DNA from: Ophiosphaerella korrae
Taxonomy: Eukaryota > Ascomycota > Dothideomycetes > Pleosporales > Phaeosphaeriaceae
Assembly: GCA_028456385.1 (NCBI GenBank)
Contig: JALNQF010000371.1
Span: 1-39,428, forward strand
DNA: 39,428 bases
Reading direction: 5' to 3'
In this document: positions 1-10,900 of the stretch, piece after piece
Layout of the letters: each line of letters begins with the position of its first letter
Numbering within the stretch: the stretch's first letter is position 1
Made by a program: the position numbers and the translations under genes
The notes under the pieces: model-generated
What the model saw: only the letters and a program-made list of their open reading frames with translations
Told to the model about the DNA's origin: nothing
Database searches by the model: none

Positions 1-72
1 TTAATACTCGAGTTAATACTCGAGTTAATACTCGAGTTAATACTCGAGTTAATACTCGAGTTAATGCTCGAG
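1..72. repeat. 12-bp tandem repeat, six copies
   Basis: Six head-to-tail copies of TTAATACTCGAG fill the first 72 bases. Five are identical and the sixth (61-72) reads TTAATGCTCGAG. The unit contains the palindrome CTCGAG and has no CpA or TpG, so it offers RIP no preferred target. The one TpG, in the last copy, could be the original base pair that was changed to TpA in the others. The array touches the window edge and may continue to the left. No function is assigned. Confidence 0.95.
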
Positions 73-130
73 TTAATATAAGTAGATACTAGTTTACTTA
101 ACTTAGTTAAGGTAGTAAGACTCTTAATTA

Positions 131-569
131 TTAGATTTAAAGGAAGTTATAGTAATTTAATAAAAAGGCTTTTTTATAATAGCTATATAAGGGCCTTGTT
201 AGAAAGAGATACTAAGGCTTTTAGAAAAGCCCTTTTTTAGTTAGTTACCTATAACTTAAAAGTAATAAGTATAAACTAAGTAGATTAATTATTCTCTCTA
301 GCTCTAGCCCTACGCTCTATTTATGTATCTATAATGCGGTAGTCTTAGCTAAGTCTCTTAAGATAGTAGTAAGCTAGATCTTTAATACTTTTTTATTAAG
401 GTACTAGTTTCTTTGTTATATTAGTTATACTAACGTAGTCTATCTCTTTGTATATAAGATTTTTTATTCAATTCCTTTGTTTATAAAGGTTAAGGCTACG
501 ATCCTTTTAGCTATAGTAGGGTTAGTAGCTTAGCGATTATTACGCCTGTGCGCTAAGCTAATTAGATCG
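131..569 (+). repeat. Left arm of large inverted repeat
   Basis: This 439-bp stretch is the reverse complement of 854-1293. The match is nearly gap-free and most differences are transitions. It begins TTAGATTTAAAGGAAG and ends near GATCG. I see no coding frame in it: stops occur in all frames. It could be the terminal inverted repeat of a non-autonomous DNA transposon, or two copies of an unknown repeat inserted head to head. Confidence 0.85.
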
Positions 570-734
570 CGCAACTTATCTAACAATAGAGTACGTTACT
601 TTACTTTATACTTACTTTACTTAACTCTTGTTTATTATAACTACTTATAATACTATTATTAGAGTATATAATATTATAGCGTATATTACCTCTTTATAAA
701 TAGCTTATAACTCTATCTTATTATTAGATAAGTT

Positions 735-770
735 GTACGATTAGATGTACAATTAGATATATAATTAGAT
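735..770. repeat. 12-bp tandem triplet inside the loop
   Basis: Three adjacent 12-bp units: GTACGATTAGAT, GTACAATTAGAT and ATATAATTAGAT. They differ only by transitions, as expected of RIP acting on a simple tandem repeat. Confidence 0.8.
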
Positions 771-798
771 ACTTGATAGTATATGCGTAGAGAGGCGC

Positions 799-828
799 AA
801 TAGATTCTAGGTGTACCTAGAATCTATT
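799..828. repeat. Perfect 14-bp palindrome with 2-base centre
   Basis: AATAGATTCTAGGT (799-812) is followed by GT and then by its exact reverse complement ACCTAGAATCTATT (815-828). The arms are perfect although the surrounding DNA is heavily mutated. It could be a protein-binding dyad or a hairpin; no function can be read from the sequence. Confidence 0.85.
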
Positions 829-853
829 AATTAGCTCGTTTAAGCTAGTGCTA

Positions 854-1293
854 CGATCTAATTAGCTTAGCGCACGGGTATAACGATTGCTAAGCTACTA
901 ACCCTACTATAGCTAAAAGGATTATAGCCTTAACCTTTACGAACAAAGGAATTAAATAAAGAATCTTACATGCAAGGAGATAGACTACGTTAGTATAACT
1001 AATACAATAAAGAAACTAGCACCTTAATAGAAAGGGTATTAAGGATCTAGCTTACTACTATCTTAAGAGACTTAGCTAAGACTACTGTATTATAGATACA
1101 TAAATAGAGCGTAGGGCTAGAGATAGAGAGATTAATTAATCTACTTAGTTTATACTTATTACTTTTAAGTTATAGGTAACTAACTAAAAAAGGGCTTTTC
1201 TAAAAGCCTTAGTATCCCTCTCTAATAAGGCCCTTATATAGCTATTATAAAAAAGCCTTTTTATTAAACTACTATAACTTCCTTTAAATCTAA
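854..1293 (-). repeat. Right arm of large inverted repeat
   Basis: Reverse complement of 131-569. It ends CTTCCTTTAAATCTAA at 1293. A short flanking similarity, TTAAGGTAGTAA at 107-118 and TTAGGGTAGTAA at 1301-1312, lies just outside both arms. It is not directly adjacent to the arm ends, so it is only weak evidence for a target-site duplication. Confidence 0.85.
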
Positions 1294-1317
1294 CACTTAT
1301 TTAGGGTAGTAAATAGG

Positions 1318-1480
1318 TTATAATAAGGTTAAGGTTAAGTTAGCTTATATTAAACCTAAACTTAACCTAACCTTAACTTATTAAAAAGTAGTAGGAGCGT
1401 AGGTTAGAGTTAGGGTTACATTAACCTAGTGTTAGGGTTAGGTTATATTAACCTAGTACTACCTTAGGTTAAAGTAATAG
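1318..1480. repeat. Degenerate TTAGG/CCTAA-rich tract
   Basis: Runs such as AAGGTTAAGGTTAAG, CTTAACCTAACCTTAAC, GTTAGGGTTA (1409-1418) and GTTAGGGTTAGGTTA (1431-1445) occur on both strands. The units at 1409-1430 and 1431-1457 repeat one another with a 5-bp GGTTA insertion. The motifs resemble the fungal telomere repeat TTAGGG, but they are irregular and mixed in orientation, so this is not a telomere. It may be an interstitial remnant or simple coincidence. Confidence 0.4.
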
Positions 1481-1943
1481 AAATATATTGTTTTATATAT
1501 TAAGTTTAATATTTACTAATAAGTATTAGTATTAATTATAGCTAGTTTTTAAAGTAAGTTAATAATATAAGTTAACTACAAGTTAATATTAGATAAAGTA
1601 TATATACTAGTTTAATAATTACTTATACTTAACTTTATATTAAGCTAAGATTATAATCTTAACTTAGCTTATAAGTAGAGTATATAAGTTAGTTTACTTA
1701 GCTAGCTTATAAGCTTTAAGTAATGTTAAAGATTAGTAATAGTAATTAATCTATAATACTAGTGCGTAATACTAGCTTGCTACTAACTTAACTATAAAGT
1801 ACTAGCTATAATACTACTAGCTATAACGCTATAAGCTCTACTAGTTAAGATATTACTAGAACTAATATTAAGCGCTAAGTTAGTATATAAAATTTAGATA
1901 AGAATTAAGATAGTAATTAATTAAATCTAGCTTACTACTAACT

Positions 1944-2000
1944 TAACTTAACTATTACGTATTAACTTAACTACTGCGTATTAACTTAACTACTACGTAT
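1944..2000. repeat. 19-bp tandem triplet
   Basis: Three adjacent copies of TAACTTAACTAYTRCGTAT (1944-1962, 1963-1981, 1982-2000) that differ only at two transition positions. The array lies 41 bp left of the A1 LTR. No function is assigned. Confidence 0.85.
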
Positions 2001-2041
2001 TAATATACTAGCGCTAGCTAGAGAATTAAAGTCTAGCCTAG

Positions 2042-2528
2042 TATTATAGTAGTAATAGAAAGAAACTAGATAGAACTAATTAGCCCTATAATAGAAGATG
2101 ACAATAAGTACAACCTATAGGATAATAAGCTCGATTAGGAAGTTAATTATAATAGAGACACGTAATAACTTCGTAGCTTAATAGGACTTAGTAGTAATAA
2201 AGCTATATAGTAACTTTATTACTTTATAAAGCTTAATAAGAATAAAGCTAATAAAGTAGCTTTACTACCTTGTAAAACTTAGTATAAATAAAGCTATAAA
2301 GCTAGTATAGAATTAAAGGTATATAGTTAGTAGTAATACGTATTATTAGGATAGTATTAATAATCTAATCACTAACTAAGTACGATAATACTTTAATATT
2401 ACCTATTAGGAATTATTTATTATTTATAGCCTATTATATAATTATAATATAACCTTTAGTTATTAACTCTTAATCTACTATAACCCCCTAGAGGATACTT
2501 ATAGTTAACGACAGGTAACTCTATTATA
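2042..2528 (+). repeat. A1 5' LTR, variant U3
   Basis: Starts TATTATAGTAGTAATAG, aligning with TGTTATAGGTGTAACAAG of the A2 LTR (TG to TA by RIP), and shares the downstream GATAGAACTAATTAG block. It ends near TATTATA at 2528, just before a leader shared with A2 and A3. It is 487 bp, longer than the 459-bp and 430-bp LTRs of A2 and A3, because the U3 centre differs: AATAAAGCT recurs at 2196, 2241 and 2287 (45-46 bp apart) where A2 and A3 carry TAATCTATA repeats. The 3' border is less certain than the 5' border. Confidence 0.75.
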
Positions 2529-2599
2529 CCTTGTTAATCTAGTTATTAAGAGAAGTAAGGCGTAAGTAGTATATAGTCTAAGCTAAAATAATAGTAAAA

Positions 2600-4010
2600 A
2601 GATTATCTATAAAATAAAGTAAGGTACTCTTAAGTAGCTATAAGTTAGACACAACTAACTAGAGAGTAGTTAAGTTAAACCTAAACAACCTAATTATAGA
2701 TAAGGAAAACATATAGAGTATAATTAATACCCTAACTACGTAGAATAAAAAACTACAAGAACACATTAAGTAAAATAAAGCTTAAATTAAAGCTATTATA
2801 GAAAGATAGAACTAAATTAAAGTAGTTATATAATAACTAGAAATAAGCGTAATAAAGAAACTACCTAAGCTACCTAAACTAGAGAAGTTTAATAGAACTA
2901 AGAGTAAACTAAGAGCTTTCCTAGCTATAGTATAACTCTAGATAAACGTATAAGTAATATACTTTAATATAGAAGAAAAGAAATTAATATACGTTAGAAT
3001 ACACTTTAAGGGAGACGTAATAAGTTAGTTTAAACCTAACTAGATAGACTATTAATCCTAAGTACTAAGAATAAGAAAGGATAAAACTATAATAATCTTT
3101 AGAAGTTATAAATACTTTACTTAATAAATATAAGTAGTATTTAGAGATACTAATATTACCTAGTAAGTAGAAAAAAAGCTTAAGAAACTTAAATAGTATA
3201 AAAGTATACTAGAGTATATATTATAATTTAAATAATTATTACTTAATATTATAAGAGAGTTATCCCTTATATCTCTTATTTTCGTACTAATGTTAGTAAG
3301 TTTGTAACTTACTAACATTACAAACTTACTAACATTATAAACTTACTAATATCGCAAACTTACTAACATTGCGAACTTACTAACATTTAACTACCTTTCT
3401 ACTTTTAGTTAGCGCTTAGTAAGCTACTAGGTATATATACCTAGTACTTACGTAGATAGCTTTATCTACTATTTACTCTTTTTAGTTAATTATTAAAACT
3501 ACCTTATTAAGTTATCTTGCGTAAAGTCTACCTTACAAATATAGAATAGAATAAGCTATTCCTAATATTAAAGTTTATATAAAGACTAAAGTTAGAAATT
3601 TTATACGAATTAATATAAATAGAGAAACCCTAGATATTAAAAGCTTTAAAGAGATAAGTAATCTAAGTTAATAATAACCTCTAAGAATAGAGAATAAATA
3701 AGTATAAGAAATAGTTCTATAACTATAAAGGTAGGGACCTTATAAACCTTAACGCTAATAAAGATAATAAGAAAAAGAAAAAAGACTTTAAGTACTTTAA
3801 CTATAATAAGCTAGGTTACTACGTAAAGGACTACTAATTAAAGAAGAAAGATATAGTATACTATAAATATAAGAAACTAAGATACTTTACTAAGTACTAT
3901 AAAAGTAGAGATATAAAGAAAGAAGCCTAGTTAAAGATAACTAAAGATAAAAAGGAAGTATAAAAAGTATAAGCTAAGCCTTAGAAGAAAATAGTAGTAA
4001 ATAGAGAATT
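2600..4010 (+). pseudogene. A1 gag pseudogene, interrupted by solo LTR B1
   Basis: Remnant of the nucleocapsid-precursor gene, which would package element RNA in cytoplasmic particles. Around 2870-3240 and 3538-3660 the conceptual translation follows the A2 and A3 Gag (capsid region of the retrotransposon-Gag type), but TAA and TAG occur every few codons. Two CX2CX4HX4C zinc knuckles lie at 3793-3834 and 3859-3900, 22 codons apart. All their Cys and His codons now read Tyr (TGC/TGT to TAC/TAT, CAC to TAC), the pattern RIP leaves. A 288-bp LTR plus its TSD splits the capsid region at 3250. The original start codon could not be identified. The gene is dead. Confidence 0.8.
3250..3537 (+). mobile_element. 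Solo LTR B1 (family B) in A1 gag
   Basis: A 288-bp LTR starting TATAAGAGAGTTATCCCTT (originally TGTAAGGGAG) and ending GTCTACCTTACA. It is flanked by a perfect 5-bp duplication AATAT (3245-3249 and 3538-3542), and the A1 sequence is continuous across it when compared with A2. This is the product expected when the two LTRs of a full family B element recombine and delete the interior. It contains one hairpin and several 17-bp CAAACTTACTAACATTG-type repeats, then the TATA palindrome at 3425-3446. Confidence 0.93.
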
Positions 4011-4019
4011 ATAGTATAT

Positions 4020-6300
4020 AATACTTAATTAGACCTTTTATAATAATAATAACTACTATATATACTTTTTAAGAAAGTAAAGAAATAGTTAGTTTTTATA
4101 AAAAGGAAGAGTAGTAGTAATAAAAGAAAGAACTTAAGACTAGCTTAAGGAGATATTATATATAAAGGAAATACTAATAGAAGACTTAGAAAGAAAAGAA
4201 CTCTAGACTCCTTTAGTTATTACTAAAAGACTAGTAAGTAATAAAGAGACTACCTAGGTCGACTCTAAAAGACTACGTAGTAATAAGAGATAAGTTAACG
4301 TAAGAGATATAGAGTATACTTAGTTAGATATAAATAGCTACTATAGCTATAGTATAAAGAGTGTATAAAAACTTACTATATAATACAAGTTTATTTAGAA
4401 ATACTTACTAGTTATAAGTATAGAAGAAGTATATAAAGACTAGAAAATATATAATCCTAAGAATATAAAGTTTATAATATTCTAATAATAGATAGAATAA
4501 TATATAGTTATAGTTAAGAAAATACTAATATAAAGAGTATAGTAGTATCTTATAAGAAAAATAAGATAAATTAATAAAGCCTATATACTAAGTATACTAG
4601 TAGTATACTATATCTTAGTAAATACAATACCTAGTAGAGATAAGTACTAAAAAAGAGACAATAAGAGAATAAATCTAGAATATCTAATATACTTTAAAGT
4701 AGTATAAGTATTATACTTAAATAATAGTTATTATATATATAAACAACCTAAAGAAAGAACCTATACTTAGCTAGTAAGAAGAGAAAACTATAGCTACGCG
4801 AAAGTAATTAAAGTTATAGATATTAGAAGATAAGAATTTACAAGAATACCTAAAGAAAATAGTATTATAATAAGACTAGGAGTAAAATTACAAAAAGAAT
4901 ATATCTTAAGAAAATCTTAGTATAAATATATACAAGATAAGTACCTAAAATATAAAGACTATAAGTGTAAAGTTAAGTAATAGCACTAATAAAGTAGAAG
5001 ATTAATAAAATAGCTAAAGTAAAAAAAGCTTAAAAGTATAATAGGCATATATATTATAAAAATAGGTACTTTTTAAGAAAAAAGAGTATAAGTTATAATT
5101 AATAGTAAAGCTATAAAGAACTTTATATCTAAGAAGTTAATAAAAGATTAAGGAATACGTTATATAATAAAAAGATACCTTTAATAGCTAAGTATAATTA
5201 AAGGAAAACTATTCTAAGAACTTATAAAGTTTAAAACGTTACCCTCTATACTAGAACTAGAAAGGCTAAGAATTAAGAATATAGTTATAGATATAATAAT
5301 AATTAATAATAAATAAGATGTAATCTTAGAGATACTATAGTTATAGATAGCTAATCTAAGAATTAATTAGAGAATAAAGGATATAACCTATACTAAAAAA
5401 GATATATTAAAAGCTAATATAAGTATATATAAAGGATAATTCCTAAATAAATATAAAAATTAGAAAAAGTAGCTTATAGAGCCTAAAGACTACCTTCTAG
5501 AATATAAGCTATAAGATTTAGTAATAAACCTAAAAAAAAGAAAAAACGTAAGTTAGAGCCTAGTCTATAGAAAGACAAAAAAAGAGTTAAAAATGAAATA
5601 AGCGTTTATAGAAAACGCGATAAAGAAAAGATAGATATAAAATTCCTAATCCTTAGTAGTATATAGACTTATAATTATAGATAAGAAAAAGATAGATAAT
5701 AAGAGACTTTATATAGGCTTTAGAAAAATAAATATAATTACAAGTAAGAATAGATATCTCTTACTATATATAGATAATATACAAGATAGACTAAAAAGAG
5801 TAAACATCTTTATAAAGCTAGATATTTAGAATACCTACTATTAGATTAAGATTAAAGAAGATAATAAATAGAAAATAGTATTCTAAATATAGTATAAACT
5901 ATTTAAGTACGTAGTTATACCCTTTAAATTAACAAATATACTAGTAGTATTTTAAGAAAGAATTAATATAGTCCTAAAAGAGTACTTAAACGTATTTATA
6001 TTTACTTACCTAGATAATATCTTTATATTCTTAGAATTAGAAAAAGAATATATATAGTATATATACAAAGTACTAGAAAGACTAATAGAAAACTAACTAT
6101 TTCTTAAGATAAGAAAATGCGAGTTCTATATAAAAGAAATTAACTTCCTTAGGTTTATTATTAAACTAAGAAAAATAAAAATTAATCTAAGTAAGATTAA
6201 GTTAATTAAGAAATAGCTAACTCTAAAAAACCTAAGAGAAGTAGAGTAATTTTATAAGCTAGTAAATATCTATAAAAAGTTAATAGTAAGATAGTCTAAG
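4020..6300 (+). pseudogene. A1 pol pseudogene, 5' part (PR-RT)
   Basis: Conceptual translation aligns with the A2 and A3 polyprotein. The protease active site at 5101-5109 reads Asn-Ser-Lys followed by Ala, where Asp-Ser-Gly-Ala is expected. Reverse transcriptase runs from about 5600 to the break at 6300. Its catalytic box at 6007-6018 reads Tyr-Leu-Asp-Asn instead of Tyr-Leu-Asp-Asp, a TpG-to-TpA change. The frame is closed by dozens of TAA and TAG codons. The break at 6300 is the insertion site of A2 (TSD CTAAG), and the reading continues at 22177. Confidence 0.85.
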
Positions 6301-6759
6301 TGTTATAGGTGTAACAAGAGAAATCGAGATAGAACTAATTAGTCCTAACTTAGGTGCTAACGAAGCATAGGATAAGCGGGGTAATAACCTTAATTAGGAA
6401 ACTATATACAACTAGGACACGTAGTAGTAATCTATAACTACGTATAAATAGATTAGTAGTAATCTATAATAATATACAAATAGATTAAAGTAATCTATAA
6501 TTATATACAAATAGATTAATAGTAATCTATAATGTAGTATAAATAGATTACCTTAAGTATATAGTTAACTAGATGCGCATTGTTAGGATAGTATTAGCAA
6601 TTTAATTACTAACTATAAGCGACAATACTAAGATAGTTACAAAATATCTTCTATTATTTATAGCCTATTATAGATTACAACGCAAACTTTACTATTACCT
6701 CCTAATCTACTAATAACCTAAAGGCTACTAGGAAGTTAACTCTAAGTAAACTAGTAACA
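6301..6759 (+). repeat. A2 5' LTR
   Basis: Begins TGTTATAGGTGTAACAAG and ends CTAGTAACA, a TG...CA LTR of 459 bp. It has the same length as its partner at 21718-22176, and all differences I found between the two are transitions. This copy keeps more C and G (for example TCGAG and AGCGGGG, against TTAAG and AGTAGAG in the partner). Confidence 0.95.
6424..6552 (+). repeat. Four ~32-bp U3 repeats with TAATCTATA / ATAGATTA dyads
   Basis: Four imperfect units, each containing AGTAATCTATAA and ending ATAGATTA, lie head to tail in the U3 of the A2 LTR. TAATCTAT and ATAGATTA are reverse complements, so neighbouring units can also pair. Repeats of this kind in a U3 are typical of enhancer-like binding sites; that role is inferred here, not seen. 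Confidence 0.7.
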
Positions 6760-6859
6760 CTTTACTAATTTAGTTATTACGAGAAGTAAAGCGTAAGTAG
6801 CGTATAGTCTAGCTAATATAATAGTAGAAAGTTTAACTAAACAATTAAGTAGAGCCCCT

Positions 6860-7960
6860 AAGAGTAGTTATAAGTCTAATAGTACTATATAGGAAACAAT
6901 TAAGGATTGTATTAACAAACTAATTAATAATAAAGAAAATATAAAGATAGTAATTAAAGCTTTAGAAACATAGAATAAAGAACTACAAAATTACGTAAAG
7001 TAGAATAAAGTATAAATTAAAGCTATTATTAAGAGATAAAATCAAATAGAATTTATTACTTAACGCCTAGAAATAAGTGCGACAAAGAAACTACCTAAGA
7101 TACCTATACTTAAGAAGTTTAATAGAATAAGGGAAAAACTAAGACCTTTTATAGTATTAGTATAACTCTAGATAGATATATAAGTACTATACTTTAATAT
7201 AAAAGAAAAGAAGGTAATATATATTAGAATACACCTTAAAGAAGATATAATAAGATAGTTTAAACCTTACTAAATAGATTATACAATATATACACTAATA
7301 ACCTAGAAGGATAAAACTAGAGCTATCTTTAGAAGTTACAAATACTTTACTAAACAAATAAGAGTAGTATTTAGGGATATAGATATTACCTAATAAGTAG
7401 AAAAAAAGCTTAAAAGACTTATACAATAGAAGAGTGTACCTAAGTATATATTATAGTTTAAACAACTATTATAGAATATAGAGTAGAATAAATTAGTATT
7501 AATATTACAATTTAAACAAAGATTAAATAAGAAAATCTAATATAAGATAATCTATATAGAAAAGCCTAGAACACTAGAAGCCCTAAAGCAACAGGCAATA
7601 TAAATTAACGATAATCTTCGAGAATAGAAGAAGAACAAATATAGAAGCTAACCTAGGAACTAAGATATAGGAGACCCTATAATCCTTAACGGTAACAAGG
7701 ACAAGAAGAAAAAGAAGAACAAAGACTTTACGTACTTTAACTATAGCAAAAAAGGCTACTACGTAAAAGATTACTAATTATAAAAGAAGAAAAATATAGT
7801 ATACTATAAATATAGGAAACTAAGATACTTTATAAAAGACTATAGAAGTAAAGACCTAAAGAAAGATAAAGAAGCTTAGTTAAAGATAACTAAAGGTAAG
7901 AAAGAAGTACTAAAAGTATAAGCTAAACTATAGGAAAAAGTAGCTAGGAGTAAAGAAATA
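6860..7960 (+). pseudogene. A2 gag pseudogene
   Basis: Nucleocapsid-precursor remnant of A2. The capsid-like region (about 7090-7620) aligns with A3 and A1, with recognisable runs around LRPF, KYVLQFKQLL-type and W-rich segments, all cut by TAG and TAA. Two in-frame zinc knuckles at 7733-7774 and 7802-7843 keep the CX2CX4HX4C spacing, but Cys and His codons have become Tyr. A basic Lys-rich stretch (about 7690-7730) precedes the first knuckle, as in many nucleocapsids. The 5' leader (6760-6860) follows the LTR; no tRNA primer-binding site could be recognised after RIP. The initiation codon is unknown. Confidence 0.82.
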
Positions 7961-7984
7961 TAGTATATAATACTCTACTAGACC

Positions 7985-10900
7985 TTTTATTACAAAGATA
8001 ACTACTATATATACCTTTCTAGTAAATAGAGAGTATAATAGTTCCTATAAAAGAATAGAGTAGTAGTAATAAAAGAAAGAACAAAAGCGTAGCTAGAAGA
8101 AATAGTACACGTAATAGACCTACTAATAAAAGACTTAGAAAGAGAAAGACTCTAGATTCTATTAATCTAAGCTAAAAGACTAGTATAGGATAAAGAGACT
8201 ACTATAGCTTCCTCTAAAGAACTACAAAAAAGTAAAAAACAAGTTAGTATAAGAGGTATAGAGTATACCTAACTAGATATATATAGCTATAATAGCTATA
8301 CAACAATAGATATAGAAGAATAAAATAAAGAATAGAAGTTTATTTAAAAATACTTACTAGTTATAAGTATAGAAGAAGCGTATAAAGACTAGAAAGAACG
8401 CAATCTTAAAGAAACTAAGTTTATACTATTCTAAGAATAGATAAAGTAATATATAGTTATAGTAGGAAGAATACCTACCTAAAGAGAGTAGTAGTACCTA
8501 GCAAGAAAAATACAATAGATTAACGAAGTCTATATACTAAGAGTACTAGTAGTATACTATATCCTAATAATAAATATACCTAGAAAAGACAAGTACTAGG
8601 AAAGAAATAACAAAATAATAAATCCTAAACACCTAGCACATTTTAAAGTATCGTAGATATCCTACTTAGATAAGAATTATATTATATATAGAAACCCTAA
8701 AGTAAACAATAGTATATAGCCTATAAGAATAAAAAGCTATAAGTATATAAAAGTAATTCTAGTAGAAAACATCTAAAGATAGGAAATAATTTTAGAAGAT
8801 AGTTACGTAGTAGTAAGACCTAGACTAAAATTATCTAAAAAATACGTCTAAGGAAGACTATAGTACAAATACATATACGATAAATACCTAAAACACAAAG
8901 AATATAAACTTAAGGTAGGACTATAGCCCTAGAAAGATAGATAATTTATAAAATTGCCTAAGTAAGAGAAGCTAGAAAGTATAAGAGGCCTACATATTAC
9001 AAAGATAGGTATATACTAAGGAAGGAAAGTATAATTAATAATTAATAGTAGAGCTACAAGAAACTTTATATTAAAGAAGTTTGTAGAAATATAAGGAATA
9101 AACTATACAATAAAAAAGTACCTCTAATAACTAAGTATAATTAAAAGAAAACTATTCTAGGAAACCTATTAGGTTTAAAACAGTTCCCTCTATACTTAAA
9201 TTAGAAGAGATAATGATTAAAAAAATAGTTATAGATATAATACTAAGAATACTATAGTTATAGATAACTAACCTATATATTAATTAAAGAATAGGAAAAA
9301 TTAACTACTATAGAATAGACATATTAAAGGCTAATATAAAGACCTATAAAGGAGAATTCCTAGAAGAATATAAGAAGTAAGAAGAATAGCTTATAGAACC
9401 TAAAGACTACCTTCTAAAATATTAGCTATAAGACTTAGTAATAGAAATAGAAAAAAGAAAAGACGTAGGATAGAGCCTAGTCTACTAGAAAACAGAAGAA
9501 GAATTAAAAATTAAACAAATATTTATCTAAAACGCAATAAAGAAAGGATAGATAAAAGAATCTAAATCCTTAGTAGTATATAGACTTATATTTGTAGATA
9601 AAAAAGGAATAAATAATAAAAGACCTTATATAGATTTTAGAAAAACTAACGTAGTTATAAGTAAGAACTAATACCCCTTACTATAGATAGACGTAATACA
9701 AGATAAATTACAAAGAGCAATAATCTTTATAAAGTTAGATATCTAAAACGCCTACTATTAGATTAGAATTAAGAAAGGTAATAAATAGAAAATAGTGTTT
9801 AGAACATAGTATAGACTATATAAGTACTTAGTTATACTTTTTAGCTTAATAAACGCAATAGTAGCCTTCTAAGAAAGAATTAACATAGTACTAAGAGAGT
9901 ACTTAGATATATTTACATTTGTATACTTAGACGATATCCTTATCTTCTTAGAAATAGAAGAGGAATACGTACAACACGTATATAAAGTACTAAAGAAACT
10001 AGTAGAAGCTAAGATATTCTTTAAAATAAGGAAATGTAAATTCTATATAAAAGAAATAGACTTCCTAGGATTTATTATAGAACTAAGAAAAATTAAAATT
10101 AACCTAGAAAAGATTAAGTTAATTAACAAATAGCTAACACCTAAGAACTTAAAAGAGGTACAATAATTTTATAGACTAGCAAACTTTTATAGAAAGTTAA
10201 TAGTAAGATAGTCTAAAGATATAGAGCTAATAACAAGACTTATAAAGAAAGATACACTATTTAAATAGATAAAGTAATATAATGAAGTATTTAATAAAAT
10301 TAAGAGAAAGTTTATAGAGAACCTAGTTATTAAAATATATAACCTAGACCTACTAGTAATAGTAAAGATAGATATATCTAACTTAGTCTATAGAATAGTA
10401 CTAATACAAGAAGACTAGAAGACTAAAAAAGAATACTTAGTTAAATACTTCTCTAAGAAAATAAAATTAGTAAAGCTTAACTACTTAATCTATAATAAAG
10501 AGATACTAGTAATCTATAAAGTATTTAAATAATAGAGAGTATACCTACAAAGAGTAAAATATTAAATAAAGGTCTATATAGACTATAAGAATCTTATAAG
10601 ATTTATAATAAATAAAGAACTATTATAACGCTATATAAGATAGTAGGAATTCCTATTAATATTTAACTTAGAAATTATATATATAAAAGAGAAAGATAAC
10701 TAATTTATAGATGCCCTTAGTAGAAGACTAGACTTATAAGAAGAAGTAAATACTACTAGTATAGTTCTAGTTAAGAATAAGGAAAGATACTTAGTCTTAA
10801 ATATACCTAAAATAGCTGTAATACTTAAGAGAAAGAGTAGTAAGCTAGATAAATAGATTTAGAAGATAATATAAGAAGTAACTAAAGAAATAAAGAAATT

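Larger units (their letters stand above)
570..853. other. Spacer between the inverted-repeat arms
   Basis: This is the loop of the large inverted repeat. About 20 bp at its left end (570-590, containing ACTTATCTAA) is complementary to about 720-738, so the pairing probably resumes further in. The segment of about 110 bp at 740-853 then looks like an extra insertion in the right arm. No transposase or other coding frame is visible. Confidence 0.6.
1294..2041. other. Gene-free AT-rich DNA left of the retrotransposons
   Basis: This is the only sequence besides the inverted repeat that lies outside the retrotransposon stack. It contains TTAGG/CCTAA-like tracts (about 1318-1480), many TACTAGC/GCTAGTA motifs, and a 19-bp triple repeat at 1944-2000. 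All six frames are closed by frequent stops, and no gene, RNA gene or LTR border was recognised. Confidence 0.6.

Noticed and set aside
1318..1480. A true telomere or telomere end
   Set aside because: The TTAGGG-like units are irregular, few, and in both orientations, with unrelated sequence on both sides.
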